A stretch of 64,000 nucleotides of DNA from Petrolisthes cinctipes (taxonomy: Eukaryota > Arthropoda > Malacostraca > Decapoda > Porcellanidae): NCBI GenBank assembly GCA_033782935.1, contig JAWQEG010000283.1:1364001-1428000 (forward strand), given 5' to 3'. Under the pieces are notes generated by a model that was not told where the DNA came from, did not search any database, and was given only the letters and a program-made list of their open reading frames with translations. Made by a program: the position numbers and the translations under genes. Below, in pieces: positions 34,724 through 48,535 of the stretch (positions are counted from its first letter, which is position 1; each line of letters opens with the position of its first letter).

Positions 34724-37054
34724 CCTACTCCGTGTTAGAGTATTTTCAAAATACATGCTCAAAACATACTGAAAATCGATCTTTTAGGTGCACAAAAGTC
34801 GATATGTGCATGCATCTTCAGTACCCGTTTATATCTCAAATTCAGGCTCAAAACACCCGAAAATTCAATATTTTGGGGTCCCATAAGCAATCTGTACATG
34901 CCTACTCAGTGTTAGAGTATTTTTCAAAATACAGGCCCAAAACATGCTGAAAATCGATATTTTAGATGCCCAAAGTCAATATGTGCATGTATCTTCTGTA
35001 CCCGTTTATATCTCAAATTCAGGCTCAAAACACCCGAAAATTCAATATTTTGGGGTCCCAGAAGCAATCTGTACATGCCTACACAGTGCTAGAATATTTT
35101 CAAAATATAGGCTAAAAACATGCTAAAAATCGACATTTTAGGTGCCAAAAAATCGATATCTCAAAATCAGTCCCAAAACACCCGAAAATTCGATATTTAG
35201 AGGTCCCAGAAGGTATCTGTACATGCCTACTCCGTGTTAGAGTATTTTCAAAATACAGGCCAAAAACATACTGAAAATCGATCTTTTAGGTGCCCAAAAG
35301 TCGATATGTGCATGCATCTTCTGTACCCGTTTATATCTCAAATTCTGGCCCTAAACACCCGAAAATTCGATATTTAAGGGTCCCAGAAGCGATCTGTACA
35401 TGCCTACTCCGTGTTGGAGTATTTTCAAAATTCAGGCCCAAAACATGCTGAAAATCGATATTTTTGGTGCCGAAAGTCAATATGTGCATGTATCTTCTGT
35501 ACCCGTTTATATCTCAAATTCAGGCTCAAAACACCCGAAAATTCAATATTTTGGGGTCCCAGAAGCAATCTGTACATGCCTACTCAGTGCTAGAATATTT
35601 TCAAAATATAGGCTAAAAACATGATAAAAATCGATCTTTTAGGTGCCAAAAAGTCGATATCTCAATTTCAGTCCCAAAACACCCGAAAATTCGATATTTA
35701 GGGGTCCCAGAAGCGATCTGTACATGCCTACTCCGTGTTAGAGTATTTTCAAAATACATGCTCAAAACATACTGAAAATCGATTTTTTAGGTGCATAAAA
35801 GTCGATATGTGCATGCATCTTCAGTACCCGTTTATATCTCAAATTCAGGCTCAAAACACCCGAAAATTCAATATTTTGGGGTCCCAGAAGCAATCTGTAC
35901 ATGCCTACTCAGTGCTAGAATATTTTCAAAATATAGGCTAAAAACATGCTAAAAATCGACATTTTAGGTGCCAAAAAGTCGATATCTCAAATTCAGTCCC
36001 AAAACACCCGAAAATTCGATATTTAGGGGTCCCAGAAGCGATCTGTACATGCCTACTCCGTGTTAGAGTATTTTCAAAATACATGCTCAAAACATACTGA
36101 AAATCGATCTTTTAGGTGCACAAAAGTCAATATGTGCATGCATCTTCAGTACCCGTTTATATCTCAAATTCAGGCTCAAAACACCCGAAAATTCAATATT
36201 TTGGGGTCCCAGAAGCAATCTGTACATGCCTACTCAGTGTTAGAGTATTTTCAAAATACAGGCCCAAAACATGCTGAAAATCGATATTTTAGATGCCCAA
36301 AGTCAATATGTGCATGTATCTTCTGTGCCCGTTTATATCTCAAATTCAGGCTCAAAACACCCGAAAATTCAATATTTTGGGGTCCCAGAAGCAATCTGTA
36401 CATGCCTACACAGTGCTAGAATATTTTCAAAATATAGGCTAAAAACATGCTAAAAATCGACATTTTAGGTGCCAAAAAATCGATATCTCAAATTCAGTAC
36501 CAAAACACCCGAAAATTCGATATTTAGAGGTCCCAGAAGGTATCTGTACATGCCTACTCCGTGTTAGAGTATTTTTTTAAAATACAGGCCAAAAACATAC
36601 TGAAAATCGATCTTTTAGGTGACCTAAAGTCGATATGTGCATGCATCTTCTGTACCCGTTTATATCTCAAATTCTGGCTCAAAACACCCGAAAATTCGAT
36701 ATTTTGGGGTCCCAGAAGCGATCTGTACATGCCTTCTCCTTGTTAGAGTATTTTCAAAATTCAGGCCCAAAACATGCTGAAAATCGATATTTTTGGTGCC
36801 CAAAGTCAATATGTGCATGTATCTTCTGTACCCGTTTAATCTCAAATTCAGGCTCAAAACACCCGAAAATTCAATATTTTGGGGTCCCAGAAGCAATCTG
36901 TACATGCCTACTCAGTGCTAGAATATTTTCAAAATATAGGCTAAAAACATGCTAAAAATCGATCTTTTAGGTGCCAAAAAGTCGATATCTCAAATTCAGT
37001 CCCAAAACACCCGAAAATTCGATATTTAGGGGTCCCAGAAGCGATCTGTACATG
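34724..37054 (+). repeat. 2,331-bp block, copy 3 of 4
   Basis: It matches copy 2 at +7,507, as part of the large duplication. It shares CGATTTTTTAGG, ATGCCTTCTCC and CGTTTAATCTC with copy 2 rather than copy 1, confirming copy 2 as its parent. Private changes include GGTGCATAAAAG near 35,790 and CTCCTTGTTAG near 36,736. Confidence 0.85.
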
Positions 37055-37554
37055 CCTACTCCGTGTTAGAGTATTTTCAAAATACATGCTCAAAACATAC
37101 TGAAAATCGATCTTTTAGGTTCACAAAAGTCGATATGTGCATGCATCTTCAGTACCCGTTTATATCTCAAATTCAGGCTCAAAACACCCGAAAATTCAAT
37201 ATTTTGGGGTCCCAGAAGCAATCTATACATGCCTACTCAGTGTTAGAGTATTTTCAAAATACAGGCCCAAAACATGCTGAAAATCGATATTTTAGATGCC
37301 CAAAGTCAATATGTGCAGGTATCTTCTGTACCCGTTTATATCTCAAATTCAGGCTCAAAACACCCGAAATTCAATATTTTGGGGTCCCAGAAGCAATCTG
37401 TACATGCCTACTCAGTGCTAGAATATTTTCAAAATATAGGCTAAAAACATGCTAAAAATCGATATTTTAGGTGCTAAAAAGTCGATATCTCAAATTCAGT
37501 CCCAAAACACCCGAAAATTCGATATTTAGGGGTCCCAGAAGCGATCTGTACATG

Positions 37555-39566
37555 CCTACTCCGTGTTAGAGTATTTTCAAAATACATGCTCAAAACATAC
37601 TGAAAATCGATCTTTTAGGTGCACAAAAGTCGATATGTGCATGCATCTTCAGTACCCGTTTATATCTCAAATTCAGGCTCAAAACACCCGAAAATTCAAT
37701 ATTTTGGGGTCCCAGAAGCAATCTGTACATGCCTACTCAGTGTTAGAGTATTTTCAAAATACAGGCCCAAAACATGCTGAAAATCGATATTTTTGGTGCC
37801 CAAAGTCAATATGTGCATGTATCTTCTGTACCCGTTTATATCTCAAATTCAGTCTCAAAACACCCGAAAATTCAATATTTTGGGGTCCCAGAAGCAATGT
37901 GTACATGCCTACTCAGTGCTAAAATTCAGGCTCAAAACACCCGAAAATTCAATATTTTGGGGTCCCAGAAGCAATCTGTACATGCCTACTCAGTGCTAGA
38001 ATATTTTCAAAATATAGGCTAAAAACATGCTAAAAATCGATCTTTTAGGTGCCAAAAAGTCGATATCTCAAATTCAGTCCCAAAACACAAGAAAAAATTC
38101 GATATTTAGGGGTCCCAGAAGCGATCTGTACATGCCTACTCCGTGTTAGAGTATTTTCAAAATACATGCTCAAAACATACAGAAAATCGATCTTTTAGGT
38201 GCACAAAAGTCGATATGTGCATGCATCTTCAGTACCCGTTTATATCTCAAATTCTGGCTCAAAACACCCGAAAATTCAATATTTTGGGGTCCCAGAAGCA
38301 ATCTGTACATGCCTACTCAGTGTTAGAGTATTTTCTAAATACAGGCCCAAAACATGCTGAAAATCGATATTTTAGATGCCCAAAGTCAATATGTGCATGT
38401 ATCTTCTGTACCCGTTTATATCTCAATTTCAGGCTCAAAACACCCGAAAATTCAATATTTTGGGGTCCCAGAAGCAATCTGTACATGCCTACACAGTGCT
38501 AGAATATTTTCAAAATATAGTCTAAAAACATGCTAAAAATCGACATTTTAGGTGCCAAAAAATCGATATCTCAAATTCAGTCCCAAAACACCCTAAAATT
38601 CGATATATAGAGGTCCCAGAAGGTATCTGTACATGCCTACTCCGTGTTAGAGTATTTTCAAAATACAGGCCAAAAACATACTGAAAATCGATCTTTTAGG
38701 TGCCAAAAAGTCGATATGTGCATGCATCTTCTGTACCCGTTTATATCTCAAATTCTGGCCATAAACACCCGAAAATTCGATATTTTGGGGTCCCAGAAGC
38801 GATCTGTACATGCCTACTCCGTGTTAGAGTATTTTCAAAATTCAGGCCCAAAACATGCTGAAAATCGATCTTTTTGGTGCCCAAAGTCAATATGTGCATG
38901 TATCTTCTGTACCCGTTTATATCTCAAATTCAGGCTCAAAACACCCGAAAATTCAATATTTTGGGGTCCCAGAAGCAATCTGTACATGCCTACACAGTGC
39001 TAGAATATTTTCAAAATATAGGCTAAAAACATGCTAAAAATCGACATTTTAGGTGCCAAAAAATCGATATCTCAAATTCAGTCCCAAAACACCCGAAAAT
39101 TCGATATTTAGAGGTCCCAGAAGGTATCTGTACATGCCTACTCCGTGTTAGAGTATTTTCAAAATACAGGCCAAAAACATACTGAAAATCGATCTTTTAG
39201 GTGCCAAAAAGTCGATATGTGCATGCATCTTCAGTACCCGTTTATATCTCAAATTCAGGCTCAAAACACCCGAAAATTCAATATTTTGGGGTCCCAGAAG
39301 CATTCTGTAGATGCCTACTCAGTGTTAGAGTATTTTCAAAATACAGGCCCAAAACAAGCTGAAAATCGATATTTTTGGTGCCCAAAGTCAATATGTGCAT
39401 GTATCTTCTGTACCCGTTTATATCTCAAATTCAGGCTCAAAACACCCGAAAATTCAATATTTTGGGGTCCCAGAAGCAATCTGTACATGCCTAGTCAGTG
39501 CTAAAATTCAGGCTCAAAACACCCGAAAATTCGATATTTAGGGGTCCCAGAAGCGATCTGTACATG
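37555..39566 (+). repeat. 2,012-bp super-repeat, copy 3
   Basis: This is the +7,506 counterpart of copy 1. It keeps GAAGCAATGTGTACATG, ACATACAGAAAATCG, CGATATATAGAGG and CATAAACACCC, and adds GCATTCTGTAGATGCC and CCTAGTCAGTGC (39,490) as private changes. Confidence 0.87.
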
Positions 39567-41578
39567 CCTACTCCGTGTTAGAGTATTTTCAAAATACATG
39601 CTCAAAACATACTGAAAATCGATCTTTTAGGTGCACAAAAGTCGATATGTGCATGCATCTTCAGTACCCGTTTATATCTCAAATTCAGGCTCAAAACACC
39701 CGAAAATTCGATATTTTGGGGTCCCAGAAGCAATCTGTACATGCCTACTCAGTGTTAGAGTATTTTCAAAATACAGGCCCAAAACATGCTGAAAATCGAT
39801 ATTTTTGGTGCTCAAAGTCAATATGTGCATGTATCTTCTGTACCCGTTTATATCTCAAATTCAGGCTCAAAACACCCGAAAATTCAATATTTTGGGGTCC
39901 CAGAAGCAATCTGTACATGCCTACTCAGTGCTAAAATTCAGGCTCAAAACACCCGAAAATTCAATATTTTGGGGTCCCAGAAGCAATCCGTACATGCCTA
40001 CTCAGTGCTAGAATATTTTCAAAATATAGGCTAAAAACATGCTAAAAATCGATCTTTTAGGTGCCAAAAAGTCGATATCTCAAATTCAGTCCCAAAACAC
40101 AAGAAAAAATTCGATATTTAGGGGTCCCAGAAGCGATCTGTACATGCCTACTCCGTGTTAGAGTATTTTCAAAATACATGCTCAAAACATACAGAAAATC
40201 GATCTTTTAGGTGCACAAAAGTCGATATGTGCATGCATCTTCAGTACCCGTTTATATCTCAAATTCTGGCTCAAAACACCCGAAAATTCAATATTTTGGG
40301 GTCCCAGAAGCAATCTGTACATGCCTACTCAGTGTTAGAGTATTTTCTAAATACAGGCCCAAAACATGCTGAAAATCGATATTTTAGATGCCCAAAGTCA
40401 ATATGTGCATGTATCTTCTGTACCCGTTTATATCTCAATTTCAGGCTCAAAACACCCGAAAATTCAATATTTTGGGGTCCCAGAAGCAATCTGTACATGC
40501 CTACACAGTGCTAGAATATTTTCAAAATATAGTCTAAAAACATGCTAAAAATCGACATTTTAGGTGCCAAAAAATCGATATCTCAAATTCAGTCCCAAAA
40601 CACCCGAAAATTCGATATATAGAGGTCCCAGAAGGTATCTGTACATGCCTACTCCGTGTTAGAGTATTTTCAAAATACAGGCCAAAAACATACTGAAAAT
40701 CGATCTTTTAGGTGACAAAAAGTCGATATGTGCATGCATCTTCTGTACCCGTTTATATCTCAAATTCTGGCCCTAAACACCCGAAAATTCGATATTTTGG
40801 GGTCCCAGAAGCGATCTGTACATGCCTACTCCGTGTTAGAGTATTTTCAAAATTCAGGCCCAAAACATGCTGAAAATCGATATTTTTGGTGCCCAAAGTC
40901 AATATGTGCATGTATCTTCTGTACCCGTTTATATCTCAAATTCAGGCTCAAAACACCCGAAAATTCAATATTTTGGGGTCCCAGAAGCAATCTGTACATG
41001 CCTACACAGTGCTAGAATATTTTCAAAATATAGGCTAAAAACATGCTAAAAATCGACATTTTAGGTGCCAAAAAATCGATATCTCAAATTCAGTCCCAAA
41101 ACACCCGAAAATTCGATATTTAGAGGTCCCAGAAGGTATCTGTACATGCCTACTCCGTGTTAGAGTATTTTCAAAATACAGGCCAAAAACATACTGAAAA
41201 TCGATCTTTTAGGTGCCAAAAAGTCGATATGTGCATGCATCTTCAGTACCCGTTTATATCTCAAATTCAGGCTCAAAACACCCGAAAATTCAATATTTTG
41301 GGGTCCCAGAAGCAATCTGTAGATGCCTACTCAGTGTTAGAGTATTTTCAAAATACAGGCCCAAAACATGCTGAAAATCGATATTTTTGGTGCCCAAAGT
41401 CAATATGTGCATGTATCTTCTATACCCGTTTATATCTCAAATTCAGGCTCAAAACACCCGAAAATTCAATATTTTGGGGTCCCAGAAGCAATCTGTACAT
41501 GCCTACTCAGTGCTAAAATTCAGGCTCAAAACACCCGAAAATTCGATATTTAGGGGTCCCAGAAGCGATCTGTACATG
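39567..41578 (+). repeat. 2,012-bp super-repeat, copy 4
   Basis: A full beta-alpha-alpha-gamma unit and the counterpart of truncated copy 2. It has GGTGACAAAAAG and GGCCCTAAACACCC. It shows what copy 2 would have looked like had it not been cut by the joint at 33.36 kb. Private changes are GCAATCCGTACATG and GGTGCTCAAAGTC. Confidence 0.87.
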
Positions 41579-43010
41579 CCTACTCCGTGTTAGAGTATTT
41601 TCAAAATACATGCTCAAAACATACTGAAAATCGATCTTTTAGGTGCACAAAAGTCGATATGTGCATGCATCTTCAGTACCCGTTTATATCTCAAATTCAG
41701 GCTCAAAACACCCGAAAATTCAATATTTTGGGGTCCCAGAAGCAATCTGTACATGCCTACTCAGTGTTAGAGTATTTTCAAAATACAGGCCCAAAACATG
41801 CTGAAAATCGATATTTTAGATGCCAAAAGTCAATATGTGCATGTATCTTCTGTACCCGTTTATATCTCAATTTCAGGCTCAAAACACCCGAAAATTCAAT
41901 ATTTTGGGGTCCCAGAAGCAATCTGTACATGCCTACACAGTGCTAGAATATTTTCAAAATATAGTCTAAAAACATGCTAAAAATCGACATTTTAGGTGCC
42001 AAAAAATCGATATCTCAAATTCAGTCCCAAAACACCCGAAAATTCGATATATAGAGGTCCCAGAAGGTATCTGTACATGCCTACTCCGTGTTAGAGTATT
42101 TTCAAAATACAGGCCAAAAACATACTGAAAATCGATCTTTTAGGTGCCAAAAAGTCGATATGTGCATGCATCTTCTGTACCCGTTTATATCTCAAATTCT
42201 GGCCCTAAACACCCGAAAATTCGATATTTAGGGGTCCCAGAAGCGATCTGTACATGCCTACTCTGTGTTAGAGTATTTTCAAAATTCAGGCCCAAAACAT
42301 GCTGAAAATCGATATTTTTGGTGCCCAAAGTCAATATGTGCATGTATCTTCTGTACCCGTTTATATCTCAAATTCAGGCTCAAAACACCCGAAAATTCAA
42401 TATTTTGGGGTCCCAGAAGCAATCTGTACATGCCTACACAGTGCTAGAATATTTTCAAAATATAGGCTAAAAACATGCTAAAAATCGACATTTTAGGTGC
42501 CAAAAAATCGATATCTCAAATTCAGTCCCAAAACACCCGAAAATTCGATATTTAGAGGTCCCAGAAGGTATCTGTACATGCCTACTCCGTGTTAGAGTAT
42601 TTTCAAAATACAGGCCAAAAACATACTGAAAATCGATCTTTTAGGTGCCAAAAAGTCGATATGTGCATGCATCTTCAGTACCCGTTTATATCTCAAATTC
42701 AGGCTCAAAACACCCGAAAATTCAATATTTTGGGGTCCCAGAAGCAATCTGTAGATGCCTACTCAGTGTTAGAGTATTTTCAAAATACAGGCCCAAAACA
42801 TGCTGAAAATCGATATTTTTGGTGCCCAAAGTCAATATGTGCATGTATCTTCTGTACCCGTTTATATCTCAAATTCAGGCTCAAAACACCCGAAAATTCA
42901 ATATTTTGGGGTCCCAGAAGCAATCTGTACATGCCTACTCAGTGCTAAAATTCAGGCTCAAAACACCCGAAAATTCGATATTTAGGGGTCCCAGAAGCGA
43001 TCTGTACATG
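41579..43010 (+). repeat. Super-repeat derivative, alpha-alpha-gamma (1,432 bp)
   Basis: 501+501+430 = 1,432. The beta module is absent: an A with the beta-type ACATACTGAAAATCG is followed by the first-alpha type B body, C (TCTCAATTTCAGG, CGATATATAGAGG) and the rest. The 580-bp loss keeps monomer register. It matches the preceding unit at +1,432 across the second alpha and gamma (CTGTAGATGCC). Confidence 0.85.
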
Positions 43011-45333
43011 CCTACTCCGTGTTAGAGTATTTTCAAAATACATGCTCAAAACATACTGAAAATCGATCTTTTAGGTGCACAAAAGTCGATATGTGCATGC
43101 ATCTTCAGTACCCGTTTATATCTCAAATTCAGGCTCAAAACACCCGAAAATTCAATATTTTGGGGTCCCAGAAGCAATCTATACATGCCTACTCAGTGTT
43201 AGAGTATTTTTCAAAATACAGGCCCAAAACATGCTGAAAATCGATATTTTAGATGCCCAAAGTCAATATGTGCATGTATCTTCTGTACCCGTTTATATCT
43301 CAAATTCAGGCTCAAAACACCCGAAAATTCAATATTTTGGGGTCCCAGAAGCAATCTGTACATGCCTACACAGTGCTAGAATATTTTCAAAATATAGGCT
43401 AAAAACATGCTAAAAATCGACATTTTAGGTGCCAAAAAATCGATATCTCAAATTCAGTCCCAAAACACCCGAAAATTCGATATTTAGAGGTCCCAGAAGG
43501 TATCTGTACATGCCTACTCCGTGTTAGAGTATTTTCAAAATACAGGCCAAAAACATACTGAAAATCGATCTTTTAGGTGCCCAAAAGTCGATATGTGCAT
43601 GCATCTTCTGTACCCGTTTATATCTCAAATTCTGGCCCTAAACACCCGAAAATTCGATATTTAGGGGTCCCAGAAGCGATCTGTACAAGCCTACTCCGTG
43701 TTGGAGTATTTTCAAAATTCAGGCCCAAAACATGCTGAAAATCGATATTTTTGGTGCCCAAAGTCAATATGTGCATGTATCTTCTGTACCCGTTTATATC
43801 TCAAATTCAGGCTCAAAACACCCGAAAATTCAATATTTTGGGGTCCCAGAAGCAATCTGTACATGCCTACTCAGTGCTAGAATATTTTCAAAATATAGGC
43901 TAAAAACATGCTAAAAATCGATCTTTTAGGTGCCAAAAAGTCGATATCTCAATTTCAGTCCCAAAACACCCGAAAATTCGATATTTAGGGGTCCCAGAAG
44001 CGATCTGTACATGCCTACTCCGTGTTAGAGTATTTTCAAAATACATGCTCAAAACATACTGAAAATCGATTTTTTAGGTGCACAAAAGTCGATATGTGCA
44101 TGCATCTTCAGTACCCGTTTATATCTCAAATTCAGGCTCAAAACACCCGAAAATTCAATATTTTGGGGTCCCAGAAGCAATCTGTACATGCCTACTCAGT
44201 GCTAGAATATTTTCAAAATATAGGCTAAAAACATGCTAAAAATCGACATTTTAGGTGCCAAAAAGTCGATATCTCAAATTCAGTCCCAAAACACCCGAAA
44301 ATTCGATATTTAGGGGTCCCAGAAGCGATCTGTACATGCCTACTCCGTGTTAGAGTATTTTCAAAATACATGCTCAAAACATACTGAAAATCGATCTTTT
44401 AGGTGCACAAAAGTCAATATGTGCATGCATCTTCAGTACCCGTTTACATCTCAAATTCAGGCTCAAAACACCCGAAAATTCAATATTTTGGGGTCCCAGA
44501 AGCAATCTGTACATGCCTACTCAGTGTTAGAGTATTTTCAAAATACAGGTCCAAAACATGCTGAAAATCGATATTTTAGATGCCCAAAGTCAATATGTGC
44601 ATGTATCTTTTTGTGCCCGTTTATATCTCAAATTCAGGCTCAAAACACCCGAAAATTCAATATTTTGGGGTCCCAGAAGCAATCTGTACATGCCTACACA
44701 GTGCTAGAATATTTTCAAAATATAGGCTAAAAACATGCTAAAAATCGACATTTTAGGTGCCAAAAAATCGATATCTCAAATTCAGTACCAAAACACCCGA
44801 AAATTCGATATTTAGAGGTCCCAGAAGGTATCTTTACATGCCTACTCCGTGTTAGAGTATTTTTTTAAAATACAGGCCAAAAACATACTGAAAATCGATC
44901 TTTTAGGTGCCCGAAAGTCGATATGTGCATGCATCTTCTGTACCCGTTTATATCTCAAATTCTGGCTCAAAACACCCGAAAATTCGATATTTTGGGGTCC
45001 CAGAAGCGATCTGTACATGCCTACTCCGTGTTAGAATATTTTCAAAATTCAGGCATAAAACATGCTGAAAATCGATATTTTTGGTGCCCAAAATCAATAT
45101 GTGCATGTATCTTCTATACCCGTTTATATCTCAAATTCAGGCTCAAAACACCCGAAAATTCAATATTTTGGGGTCCCAGAAGCAATCTGTACAGTGCTAG
45201 AATATTTTCAAAATATAGGCTAAAAACATGCTAAAAATCGACATTTTAGGTGCCAAAAAATCGATATCTCAAATTCAGTCCCAAAACACCCGAAAATTCG
45301 ATATTTAGAGGTCCCAGAAGGTATCTGTACATG
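43011..45333 (+). repeat. 2,331-bp block, copy 4 of 4 (modified)
   Basis: It matches copy 2 at +15,794. It has CGATTTTTTAGG like copies 2 and 3, and GTGTTGGAG, but lacks the CCCATAAGC mark (CCCAGAAGC) and reads CTATACATGC. Its B1 has a two-base change at CTTTTTGTGCCCG, and its last B2 ends with the 10-bp loss at 45,188, joining the next segment. Confidence 0.8.
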
Positions 45334-48300
45334 CCTACTCCGTGTTAGAGTATTTTCAAAATACAGGCCAAAAACATACTGAAAATCGATCTTTTAGGTG
45401 CCCAAAAGTCGATATGTGCATGCATCTTCTGTACCCGTTTATATCTCAAATTCTGGCCCTAAACACCCGAAAATTCGATATTTAGGGGTCCCAGAAGCGA
45501 TCTGTACATGCCTACTCCGTGTTAGAGTATTTTCAAAATTCAGGCCCAAAACATGCTGAAAATCGATCTTTTAGGTGCACAAAAGTCGATATGTGCATGC
45601 ATCTTCACTACCCGTTTATATCTCAAATTCAGGCTCAAAACACCCGAAAATTCAATATTTTTGGGTCCCAGAAGCAATCTGTACATGCCTACTCAGTGTT
45701 AGAGTATTTTCAAAATACAGGCCCAAAACATGCTGAAAATCGATATTTTAGATGCACAAAAGTCGATATGTGCAAGCATCTTCAGTACCCGTTTATATCT
45801 CAAATTCTGCCCCTAAACACCCGAAAATTCGATATTTTGGGGTCCCAGAAGCAATCTGTACATGCCTACTCCGTGTTAGAGTATTTTCAAAATTCAGGCC
45901 CAAAACATGCTGAAAATCGATATTTTTGGTGCCCAAAGTCAATATGTGCATGTATCTTCTGTACCCGTTTATATCTCAAATTCAGGCTCAAAACAACCGA
46001 AAATTCAATATTTTGGGGTCCCAGAAGCAATCTGTACATGCCTACTCAGTGCTAGAATATTTTCAAAATATAGGGTAAAAAAAATGCTAAAAATCGATCT
46101 TTTAGGTGCCAAAAAGTCGATATCTCAAATTCAGTCCCAAAACACCCGAAAATTCGATATTTAGGGGTCCCAGAAGCGATCTGTACATGCCTACTCCGTG
46201 TTAGAGTATTTTCAAAATACATGCTCAAAACATACTGAAAATCGATCTTTTAGGTGCACAAAAGTCGATATGTGCATGCATCTTCAGTACCCGTTTATAT
46301 CTCAAATTCAGGCTTAAAACACCCGAAAATTCAATATTTTGGGGTCCCAGAAGCAATCTGTACATGCCTACTCAGTGTTAAAGTATTTTCAAAATACAGG
46401 CCCAAAACATGCTGAAAATCGATATTTTAGATGCCCAAAGTCAATATGTGCATGTATCTTCTGTACCCGTTTATATCTCAAATTCAGGCTCAAAACACCC
46501 GAAAATTCAATATTTTGGGGTCCCAGAAGAAATCTGTACATGCCTACACAGTGCTAGAATATTTTCAAAATATAGGCTAAAAACATGCTGAAAATCGATA
46601 TTTTAGGTGCCAAAAATTCGATATCTCAAATTCAGTCCCAAAACACCCGAAAATTCGATATTTAGAGGTCCCAGAAGGTATCTGTACATGCCTACTCCGT
46701 GTTAGAGTATTTTTTTAAAATATAGGCCAAAAACATACTGAAAATCGATCTTTTAGGTGCCCGAAAGTCGATATGTGCATGCATCTTCTGTACCCGTTTA
46801 TATCTCAAATTCTGGCTCAAAACACCCGAAAATTCAATATTTTGGGGTCCCAGAAGCGATCTGTACAGTGCTAGAATATTTTCAAAATATAGGCTAAAAA
46901 CATGCTAAAAATCGACATTTTAGGTGCCAAAAAATCGATATCTCAAATTCAGTCCCAAAACACCCGAAAATTCGATATTTAGAGGTCCCAGAAGGTATCT
47001 GTACATGCCTACTCCGTGTTAGAGTATTTTCAAAATACAGGCCAAAAACATACTGAAAATCGATCTTTTAGGTGCCCAAAAGTCGATATGTGCATGCATC
47101 TTCTGTACCCGTTTATATCTCAAATTCTGGCCCTAAACACCCGAAAATTCGATATTTAGGGGTCCCAGAAGCGATCTGTACATGCCTACTCCGTGTTAGA
47201 GTATTTTCAAAATTCAGGCCCAAAACATGCTGAAAATCGATCTTTTAGGTGCACAAAAGTCGATATGTGCATGCATCTTCACTACCCGTTTATATCTCAA
47301 ATTCAGGCTCAAAACACCCGAAAATTCAATATTTTTGGGTCCCAGAAGCAATCTGTACATGCCTACTCAGTGTTAGAGTATTTTCAAAATACAGGCCCAA
47401 AACATGCTGAAAATCGATATTTTAGATGCACAAAAGTCGATATGTGCAAGCATCTTCAGTACCCGTTTATATCTCAAATTCAGGCTCAAAACACCCGAAA
47501 ATTCGATATTTTGGGGTCCCAGAAGGTATCTGTACATGCCTACTCCGTTTTAGAGTATTTTCAAAATTCAGGCCCAAAACATGCTGAAAATCGATATTTT
47601 TGGTGCCCAAAGTCAATATGTGCATGTATCTTCTGTACCCGTTTATATCTCAAATTCAGGCTCAAAACAACCGAAAATTCAATATTTTGGGGTCCCAGAA
47701 GCAATCTGTACATGCCTACTCAGTGCTAGAATATTTTCAAAATATAGGGTAACAAAAATGCTAAAAATCGATCTTTTAGGTGCCAAAAAGTCGATATCTC
47801 AAATTCAGTCCCAAAACACCCGAAAATTCGATATTTAGGGGTCCCAGAAGCGATCTGTACATGCCTACTCCGTGTTAGAGTATTTTCAAAATACATGCTC
47901 AAAACATACTGAAAATCGATCTTTTAGGTGCACAAAAGTCGATATGTGCATGCATCTTCAGTACCCGTTTATATCTCAAATTCAGGCTTAAAACACCCGA
48001 AAATTCAATATTTTGGGGTCCCAGAAGCAATCTGTACATGCCTACTCAGTGTTAAAGTATTTTCAAAATACAGGCCCAAAACATGCTGAAAATCGATATT
48101 TTAGATGCCCAAAGTCAATATGTGCATGTATCTTCTGTACCCGTTTATATCTCAAATTCAGGCTCAAAACACTCGAAAATTCAATATTTTGGGGTCCCAG
48201 AAGAAATCTGTACATGCCTACACAGTGCTAGAATATTTTCAAAATATAGGCTAAAAACATGCTGAAAATCGATATTTTAGGTGCCAAAAATTCGATATCT

Positions 48301-48535
48301 CAAATTCAGTCCCAAAACACCCGAAAATTCGATATTTAGAGGTCCCAGAAGGTATCTGTACATGCCTACTCAGTGTTAGAGTATTTTCAAAATACAGGCC
48401 CAAAACATGCTGAAAATCGATATTTTAGATGCACAAAAGTCGATATGTGCATGCATCTTCAGTACCCGTTTATATCTCAAATTCAGGCTCAAAACACCCG
48501 AAAATTCGATATTTTGGGGTCCCAGAAGGTATCTG
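45188..48535 (+). repeat. 1,674-bp tandem duplication
   Basis: Segments starting at 45,188 and 46,862 match at +1,674. Shared marks are the 10-bp loss, AATATTTTTGGGTCCC, CTTCACTACCCG, GTGCAAGCATC, AAACAACCGAAAATTC, TATAGGGTAA, GGCTTAAAACACCC and GAAGAAATC. Copy 2 differs in one A (CAGGCTC for CTGCCCCTAA) and in GGGTAACAAAAATG. The trimer at 46,691 contains a poly-T A3 directly followed by C without B. A related but shorter version begins at 48,365. Confidence 0.85.

Larger units (their letters stand above)
25350..40870 (+). repeat. 8.0/7.5-kb tandem duplication
   Basis: Copy 1 runs from about 25.35 kb to 33.36 kb and copy 2 from 33.36 kb to about 40.87 kb. The offset is 8,007 bp for the first ~470 bp and 7,507 bp afterwards, because copy 2 lost 500 bp inside a B2/B1 hybrid at 33,822. 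It drops to 7,506 past about 37,367, where copy 2 lost one A (CCCGAAATTC). Copies differ by only scattered single bases in what I compared (for example GTCCATAAAC against GGCCATAAAC, GTGTACATG kept in both). Confidence 0.88.
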
